From the NCBI RefSeq assembly GCF_034931365.1, contig NZ_JAYGII010000024.1, positions 1 to 39,627 on the forward strand: a DNA stretch of 39,627 nucleotides, in the 5' to 3' direction. This document shows positions 34,378 through 39,627 of this stretch, piece by piece (within the stretch, counting starts at the first letter, position 1; each line of letters begins with the position of its first letter). The stretch comes from Natronospira elongata. Lineage in GTDB: Bacteria > Pseudomonadota > Gammaproteobacteria > Natronospirales > Natronospiraceae. The position numbers were made by a program, and so were the translations under genes. Below the pieces are notes generated by a model that saw only the letters and a program-made list of their open reading frames with translations, searched no databases and had not been told where the DNA came from.

Positions 34378-34625
34378 CACCCTTCGGTGTCGGTGACGGG
34401 AGCGTCCCGGCTTCGATCTATGTAGGACCCTTCGATGCCGGTGACTGTTTGCGTTCCGGCCTAGGTGACCACCACCAAGGGTAGGCTTCGGTCCTGGTGG
34501 CCTTGCTCAGGGCTGTGAGCGACAGGACGTCGCGTGCAGAGCCCCCAGGGATGGGTCTACGTCCCTGAGCAAGGCCACCAGGACCGAAGCCGGGACGCCC
34601 CCCGTCACCGATATCGAAGGGTACT
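34378..34625. repeat. Interspersed palindromic element, copy B, with nested fragments
   Basis: Perfect 29-nt arms (34484-34512 and 34563-34591) enclose a 50-nt loop (34513-34562) almost identical to that of copy A. Both element flanks are present. Upstream, 34378-34470, two inverted pieces of the right flank (ending CCTTCGGTGTCGGTGACGGG and CCTTCGATGCCGGTGAC) show repeated insertion of the same family at one site. No gene lies in 34347-34720. Confidence 0.85.
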
Positions 34626-34724
34626 ACCCCAATCGAAGCCCCCAACCGCAACCAATCAGAGACCCCACCTTATGCCAAAGCGAACTTGACATTAGGACTC
34701 CCCTGCCCCAAGCTGAAATCACAA

Positions 34725-34776
34725 AGCGCCGATTTGATATCCAGCTTGCGGGCGCTCTAGAAATACAGCTAAAGCG
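34725..34776 (+). promoter_or_regulatory. SAM-II-like riboswitch in the metF-metH leader
   Basis: A perfect 6-bp stem AGCGCC/GGCGCT (34725-34730 with 34751-34756) encloses a 20-nt loop beginning GATTTGA and containing GCTTGCG. After the stem comes AAATACAGCTAAAG. These three blocks, in this order and spacing, resemble the SAM-II (metA/metX) pseudoknot. The second helix of the pseudoknot is only partly supported here (AGCT/AGCT or a mixed pairing), so the call is not certain. A further 5-bp hairpin (34773-34788) follows. The start codon is about 95 nt downstream, and the GGGAG ribosome binding site lies beside a small hairpin (34843-34858), a possible switching point. Confidence 0.55.
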
Positions 34777-34870
34777 GTGAGTGCCGCTAAGACGACTCCC
34801 GCCTCTGGCACGATTCCGTTCCCGCAAGCCAATCAATCGGCGCCCGTTCAACCACGGGAGCAGCCGAACC

Positions 34871-35818
34871 ATGAGCGACATTCCCTGTACACGCTGGACA
34901 GAAGACAAGGACGCACGCCTGCGGGTGTCCTTTGAGTTCTTTCCGCCCAAGACAGAAAAGATGGAGGCCCGGCTCTGGTCCGCCATCGTGGAGTTGGCGC
35001 CTCTCAATCCGCGCTTTGTCTCGGTCACCTATGGTGCTGGCGGGTCCACCCGGGAACGCACTCATGCGACGGTGGCGCGGGTGCTGCGGGAGACCAATCT
35101 TACCCCCGCCGCTCACCTGACCTGCGTAGGTGCAAGCCGGGAGTCGGTCCTGTCCGTGGCCCGGGATTACCTGGATATTGGCGTGCGCAACATCGTTGCC
35201 TTGCGAGGCGATCCGCCCGAAGGCGAAAGCCGGTTCAGGGCCCATCCCGATGGTTTCGCCAGCGGCGCGGACCTGGTGTCCGGTCTGCGCTCGGTGGGAG
35301 ATTTTGATATCAGCGTTGCCGGCTATCCGGAAGTCCACCCAGATGCCACCTCGCCCGAAGAGGAATTGGCCTATCTCAAGCGCAAGGTGGATGCCGGTGC
35401 CAGCCGAATCATTACCCAATACTTTTTCGATACCGAGGTCTTCCTGCGCTGGCGTGATCGTGTGCGGGCGGCCGGGATCGATGTGCCCATCGTGCCCGGG
35501 ATCCTGCCGGTGACCAATTTCGCCACCGTGGCCCGCTTCAGCGAGGCCTGCGGTGCCACCGTGCCGCGCTGGCTGGCGCGTCTGTTCGATGGGCTCGACG
35601 AGGACCCCGAAACCCGTCAACTGGTTGCCGCAACCGTGGCCTCCGAGCAGTGCATGAGGCTGCAAGAAGAAGGCGTCAGCGAATTCCACTTCTACACCCT
35701 CAATCGAGCCCGCCTGACCAAGGCAATCTGCCGCATGCTGGGAATCTGTCCGGGAAGGGGAGACAGCAGCGCCAAGGTGCGGCAGCCGAAAACCGATCAG
35801 GAGGTGGTAAGCCTGTGA
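34871..35818 (+). CDS. metF: 5,10-methylenetetrahydrofolate reductase
   Basis: The 315-residue protein has VSFEFFPPKTEKME at its N-terminus, FVSVTYGAGGSTRE, NIVALRGDPP, and DAGASRIITQYFFD with VPGILPVTNF, all standard MetF blocks that bind FAD and folate in a TIM barrel. It makes 5-methyl-THF for the methionine synthase encoded downstream. The ATG at 34871 fits the family start; an in-frame GTG at 34781 would add 30 basic residues unlike MetF. The stop overlaps the GTG of the next gene by 4 bp, which indicates coupling. Confidence 0.95.
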   Translation: MSDIPCTRWTEDKDARLRVSFEFFPPKTEKMEARLWSAIVELAPLNPRFVSVTYGAGGSTRERTHATVARVLRETNLTPAAHLTCVGASRESVLSVARDYLDIGVRNIVALRGDPPEGESRFRAHPDGFASGADLVSGLRSVGDFDISVAGYPEVHPDATSPEEELAYLKRKVDAGASRIITQYFFDTEVFLRWRDRVRAAGIDVPIVPGILPVTNFATVARFSEACGATVPRWLARLFDGLDEDPETRQLVAATVASEQCMRLQEEGVSEFHFYTLNRARLTKAICRMLGICPGRGDSSAKVRQPKTDQEVVSL

Positions 35819-36840
35819 GCAAGGACTGTTTCGAGACCCTTCAGCAAGGCATGGCGGAAAGGATTCTGGTCCTCGATGGTGGCATGGGGACCATGATCCA
35901 GAATCTGAAACTGGACGAGGCCGCGTTTCGGGGTGTGCGCTTCCGGGATCACCCCAGCGAACTGGCAGGCAATAATGATCTGCTCAACCTGACCCAGCCG
36001 GAAAAAATCCAGCAGCTTTACCGGGATTATCTCGAAGCCGGTGCCGAGCTCATTGAAACCAACACCTTTAATGCCAACCGCATCTCCCAGGCCGACTACG
36101 GCCTTGAAGACCTGAGCCATGAGATCAATCGGGTGGGTGCGGAACTGGCACGGGCCGCGGCCGATGAAGTGGCATCGGCTACAGGCCATGATCGCTGGGT
36201 AGTCGGTGTACTCGGGCCAACCAACCAGACCGCCTCGATCTCGCCAGATGTCAATGATCCGGCCAAGCGCAATGTCCGCTTCCCCGATCTGGTGAGCACC
36301 TATGCCGAGGCCATTGATGGCCTGATCGAGGGGGGCGTGGATCTGATCATGGTGGAAACCATCTTCGACACCCTCAATGCCAAGGCTGCCCTGTTTGCCC
36401 TGGATGAGGCATTCGAAGCCCGTGGCCGTCGCTGGCCGGTAATGATCTCGGCCACGATCACCGACGCCAGCGGCCGCACCCTGTCGGGTCAGACGGTCGA
36501 GGCGTTCTGGCACAGCGTGATGCACGCCCGCCCCTTCAGCGTGGGCCTCAATTGTGCCCTGGGTGCAGAACAACTGCGTCAGTATGTGGCCGAACTCGGC
36601 CGGGTTGCCGATGTGGCCGTCAGCGCCCATCCCAATGCCGGGCTGCCCAATGATCTCGGTGAGTACGATCAAGACCCGGAGACCATGGCCGAGCTGATCG
36701 CCGAGTGGGGCGAGAGTCGGCTGGTCAACATCATTGGTGGATGTTGCGGCACCACCCCGGAACATATTCGACAAATCGCGGCGGCGGTTGCTGACAAACC
36801 ACCGCGGCCGCTGACAGGAAAAGAACGGAGTGTTGCCTGA
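35815..36840 (+). CDS. metH: Methionine synthase MetH, N-terminal half (homocysteine-binding module)
   Basis: The 341 residues correspond to the homocysteine S-methyltransferase domain of MetH. LDGGMGTMIQ starts the barrel, ETNTFNAN and VGLNCALG follow, and the GGCCGTTPEHI near the end supplies two zinc Cys, with the third in the LNC motif. The gene ends with TGA overlapping the ATG of the next gene by one base, so the two halves are made together and must associate. AGGAGG is about ten bases before the GTG start at 35815. A frame shift caused by sequencing is unlikely because both halves have proper starts and domain borders. Confidence 0.93.
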   Translation: MSKDCFETLQQGMAERILVLDGGMGTMIQNLKLDEAAFRGVRFRDHPSELAGNNDLLNLTQPEKIQQLYRDYLEAGAELIETNTFNANRISQADYGLEDLSHEINRVGAELARAAADEVASATGHDRWVVGVLGPTNQTASISPDVNDPAKRNVRFPDLVSTYAEAIDGLIEGGVDLIMVETIFDTLNAKAALFALDEAFEARGRRWPVMISATITDASGRTLSGQTVEAFWHSVMHARPFSVGLNCALGAEQLRQYVAELGRVADVAVSAHPNAGLPNDLGEYDQDPETMAELIAEWGESRLVNIIGGCCGTTPEHIRQIAAAVADKPPRPLTGKERSVA

Positions 36841-39563
36841 TGCTGGACGAGCGGTACCAGGGTGATGAAACGGTATTCCGCCTGCGGCTGTCCGGACTGG
36901 AACCGCTGCTGGTGGGACCGGAGACGGGCTTCGTCAATGTCGGTGAGCGCACCAATGTCACAGGCTCGGCCCGTTTCCGCAAACTGATCGAGGCCGAAGA
37001 CTACGAGACGGCCCTGGAAGTGGCACGGCAACAGGTGGAGGGCGGCGCCCAGATCATAGACATCAATATGGATGACGGGCTGCTTGACGGCGTTGAATGC
37101 ATGCGCCGCTTCCTCGATCTGATCGCGACCGAACCGGATATCGCACGGGTACCGATCATGATCGATTCCTCAAAGTGGGAGGTAATCGAGGCGGGCCTGC
37201 AATGCGTACAGGGCCGGGCGGTGGTCAACTCCATCAGCCTCAAGGAGGGGGAAGCGGAATTTCTTCATCAGGCGCGGCTGGTTCGCCGCTATGGTGCGGC
37301 CGTGGTGGTGATGGCCTTTGATGAGGATGGTCAGGCGGAAACGGTTGATCATAAGGTGGCCATTGCCAGGCGGGCGGTGAAGCTGCTCACCGAAGAGGCC
37401 GGTTTTGCGCCCAATGACATCATCATCGACCCCAATATCTTTGCCGTGGCCACCGGCATCGAAGAGCACAACGACTACGGGGTGGCCTTCATCGAGGCGG
37501 TCAGGCGGATCAAGCAGGAACTGCCCGGTGTATTCACGTCCGGCGGCCTGTCCAATGTCTCCTTTTCCTTTCGTGGCAACAATCCCGTTCGCGAAGCCAT
37601 GCACTCGGTCTTTCTCTACCACGCCATCCAGGCGGGCCTGGATATGGCCATCGTCAATGCCGGGCAGCTGACGGTGTATGAGGACATCCCGGCCGAACTG
37701 CGAGAACGGGTGGAGGATGTCATTCTCAACCGCCGCCCGGATGCCACCGAGCGTCTGCTTGAGATTGCCGACGACTACCGTGGTCAGGGCAAGCGGGAAA
37801 AGGTCAACCATGCCTGGCGCGAGGCGGACGTGGACAAACGCCTGGAACACGCCCTTGTCCACGGCATTGTCGAGCACATTGAGGCAGATGTGGAAGAAGC
37901 CCGTCAGGCGGCCAGCCATCCCCTGGATGTGATCGAAGGCCCGCTCATGGATGGCATGAACGTGGTGGGCGACCTGTTTGGCTCGGGCCGGATGTTTCTG
38001 CCCCAGGTGGTCAAATCCGCCCGGGTGATGAAAAAGGCGGTGGCCTGGCTGATTCCCTATATTGAAGCTGAGAAAGACGATCGTGAAGGGGCCAAGGGCA
38101 AGGTGCTGATGGCAACCGTCAAGGGCGATGTCCACGACATTGGCAAGAACATCGTCGGCGTCATTCTGCAGTGCAACAATTACCAAGTGATAGACCTTGG
38201 GGTCATGGTACCGGCCGAAAAGATCCTGGACGAGGCCCGAAAGCACGAGGTGGATATCATCGGCCTGTCCGGCCTGATTACACCGTCCCTGGATGAAATG
38301 AGCCGGGTCGCTGCGGAAATGGAACGGCAGGACTTCCGTCTGCCCCTGCTCATCGGTGGTGCCACCACCTCGCCCACCCATACCGCATTGCGGGTGGCGC
38401 CTGAGTACGGGGCGCCGGTGGTTCACGTCAAGGATGCCTCGCGGGCCGTGGGGGTGGTCTCCCGGTTGTTGAACCGTGAGCAACGGGGTGGCTTCGTGGA
38501 CGAAGTGGCCGCCGAACAGGCCCGTCTCCGGGAGAAACGTGCCCGCAAGGACAGTCGCCGTCGCCTGCTGCCGCTGGAGAAGGCGCGCCAACGGCGCTTT
38601 GAGCCGGATCGCGGCTGGTCGCCACAGCGACCCGCTCAGCCCGGCCTCCATGACATTCGTCCCGATGTCGCCACCTTGCGCGAATACATCGACTGGACGC
38701 CCTTTTTCCATGCCTGGCAGCTCAAGGCCAGTTACCCCCGCATACTCGATGACCCGGAGAAGGGGGGAACGGCCCGGCAACTGCTGGACGAGGCCCGAGC
38801 CATGCTCGATCGGATCGAGGAGGAGCAGTGGCTCAGCCCGCGCGGTGTCGTGGGCCTGTTTCCGGCCGAACGCGCCGGCGACGATGTGCGGGTCCTGACA
38901 GAGGAAGGGAGCGATCAGGAACAGTGCCGATTCCATTTTCTCCGCCAGCAATCCGAGCGCCCATCGGGCAAACCCTATCTCTGTCTGGCCGATTTCATCG
39001 CCCCGCCCGGCCGAGGTGATTGGTTCGGCGGCTTTGCAGTGACCGCCGGGCCGGAGGTGAGCGAGCGCAGCCAGGCCTATAAGGCCGCCGGGGACGACTA
39101 CAACGCCATCATGATCGAGGCCCTTGGGGATCGGCTGGCCGAGGCCTTCGCCGAGTATCTACACCGGGAGGTGCGGACTCGACTGTGGGGATACGCATCG
39201 GGGGAGACACTGGACAATGAGTCGCTGATTCGTGAGCGCTACCAGGGCATACGTCCGGCGCCCGGCTACCCGGCCTGCCCCGAACACAGCGAGAAAGGCA
39301 CGCTGTGGACGTTGCTGGATGCCGAGCGACGCACCGGTATGCGCCTGACGGAGAACTATGCCATGGATCCAGGGGCCTCCGTCTCGGGCTTCTACTTCGC
39401 GCATCCCGAATCCCGTTATTTCGGCCTCGGCAATATCGACCGAGATCAGGTCCAGGACTATGCCGAACGCAAGGGCTGGACACTGGAGGAAGCCGAGCGC
39501 TGGCTAGCCCCCAACCTTGCCTACGATCCCGCCAAACGCTCCCTCCGGGCCACAGGCTCCTGA
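36840..39563 (+). CDS. metH: Methionine synthase MetH, C-terminal half (folate, cobalamin and reactivation modules)
   Basis: The 907 residues contain a pterin-binding barrel (about 25-290, with FVNVGERTNVTGS and IDINMDDGLLDG), a helical cap and a cobalamin-binding domain (about 325-540) with DVHDIGKNIVG, where His432 is the predicted axial ligand. The reactivation domain follows (about 590-907) with PAPGYPACPEHSEK and LTENYAMDPGASVSGFYF. Together with the preceding half (341 aa) it makes up the normal MetH size of about 1,230-1,250 residues. It methylates homocysteine from 5-methyl-THF via cobalamin. After the stop, 39564-39627 shows no terminator. Confidence 0.96.
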   Translation: MLDERYQGDETVFRLRLSGLEPLLVGPETGFVNVGERTNVTGSARFRKLIEAEDYETALEVARQQVEGGAQIIDINMDDGLLDGVECMRRFLDLIATEPDIARVPIMIDSSKWEVIEAGLQCVQGRAVVNSISLKEGEAEFLHQARLVRRYGAAVVVMAFDEDGQAETVDHKVAIARRAVKLLTEEAGFAPNDIIIDPNIFAVATGIEEHNDYGVAFIEAVRRIKQELPGVFTSGGLSNVSFSFRGNNPVREAMHSVFLYHAIQAGLDMAIVNAGQLTVYEDIPAELRERVEDVILNRRPDATERLLEIADDYRGQGKREKVNHAWREADVDKRLEHALVHGIVEHIEADVEEARQAASHPLDVIEGPLMDGMNVVGDLFGSGRMFLPQVVKSARVMKKAVAWLIPYIEAEKDDREGAKGKVLMATVKGDVHDIGKNIVGVILQCNNYQVIDLGVMVPAEKILDEARKHEVDIIGLSGLITPSLDEMSRVAAEMERQDFRLPLLIGGATTSPTHTALRVAPEYGAPVVHVKDASRAVGVVSRLLNREQRGGFVDEVAAEQARLREKRARKDSRRRLLPLEKARQRRFEPDRGWSPQRPAQPGLHDIRPDVATLREYIDWTPFFHAWQLKASYPRILDDPEKGGTARQLLDEARAMLDRIEEEQWLSPRGVVGLFPAERAGDDVRVLTEEGSDQEQCRFHFLRQQSERPSGKPYLCLADFIAPPGRGDWFGGFAVTAGPEVSERSQAYKAAGDDYNAIMIEALGDRLAEAFAEYLHREVRTRLWGYASGETLDNESLIRERYQGIRPAPGYPACPEHSEKGTLWTLLDAERRTGMRLTENYAMDPGASVSGFYFAHPESRYFGLGNIDRDQVQDYAERKGWTLEEAERWLAPNLAYDPAKRSLRATGS

Positions 39564-39627
39564 GCTATCATCATTGGGCCGTACCGTTTCCTGCTAGCGG
39601 GCTGCCAGCTTCAGGCCTAGGGGTCTA

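Noticed and set aside
23865..34625. Integron attC sites as an explanation for the long palindromes
   Set aside because: No integrase, no gene-cassette order and no GTTRRRY core at the ends; arms are perfect and much longer than attC pairing.
36838..36842. A frameshift error splitting metH
   Set aside because: The break lies at a domain border with a coupled TGATG stop-start, as in genuine split MetH.
37170..38951. A 593-codon reverse frame inside metH
   Set aside because: It is an exact antisense shadow of a well-conserved gene in GC-rich DNA, with no recognisable domain.

Overview
The window is about 39.6 kb of GC-rich DNA from a gammaproteobacterium. The evidence is Mla/MCE lipid-transport genes, a UvrA of normal length, an E. 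coli-like tRNA-Phe with encoded CCA, and a split cobalamin-dependent methionine synthase. An Na+/solute symporter and a bacterial voltage-gated cation channel suggest a salt- or alkali-adapted lifestyle, but that is inference; no ribosomal RNA is present to fix the taxon. Nothing looks like a phage, plasmid or integrated island. The unusual content is in intergenic repeats, RNA elements and a few odd domain architectures.

Layout. 1-430: an interspersed palindromic repeat. 430-4382 (minus): an MCE lipid-transport operon (STAS-MlaE permease, MlaF ATPase, MlaD, auxiliary lipoprotein) ending in a GNAT acetyltransferase. 4532-6781 (plus): a MotA/ExbB-like and MotB/OmpA-like motor pair, then a REP hairpin. 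6907-8599 (minus): an SSS-family symporter and a small lipoprotein. 8744-14540: a signalling block with a triple-PAS diguanylate cyclase, a BacNav-type channel with the filter TLEGWSE, a degenerate GGDEF membrane protein and a GGDEF-EAL protein whose GGDEF reads SSDEF. 14541-14760: a perfect palindrome, an intrinsic terminator and a possible structured RNA. 14844-17772 (minus): a two-component system whose membrane kinase has a PDZ-like sensor segment. 18006-19559 (minus): a DUF502 membrane protein, a tandem array of about 251-bp units, and tRNA-Phe. Each unit starts with the 3' end of that tRNA. 19725-23828 (plus): a serine hydrolase followed by egtB and egtD. 23829-24324: a second palindromic repeat and a REP pair. 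24325-27183 (minus): uvrA. 27278-31861 (minus): a PEGA-like lipoprotein and two gamma-glutamyltransferase paralogues, one secreted. 32007-34346 (plus): a CHASE2-like membrane Ser/Thr kinase. 34347-34870: a third palindromic repeat and a SAM-II-like riboswitch. 34871-39563 (plus): metF and a metH split into two overlapping ORFs.

How the genes fit together. metF and the two metH halves form one operon that makes 5-methyl-THF and transfers its methyl group to homocysteine, plausibly under S-adenosylmethionine feedback through the leader RNA. egtB and egtD carry out histidine trimethylation and sulfoxide formation for ergothioneine. The window's main leads are the tRNA-Phe-derived tandem array (architecturally like the E. 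coli tyrT/rtT locus), the possibly Ca2+-permeant channel, the palindromic element family with compensating arm changes, the SAM-II-like leader, and the candidate RNA downstream of the histidine kinase.
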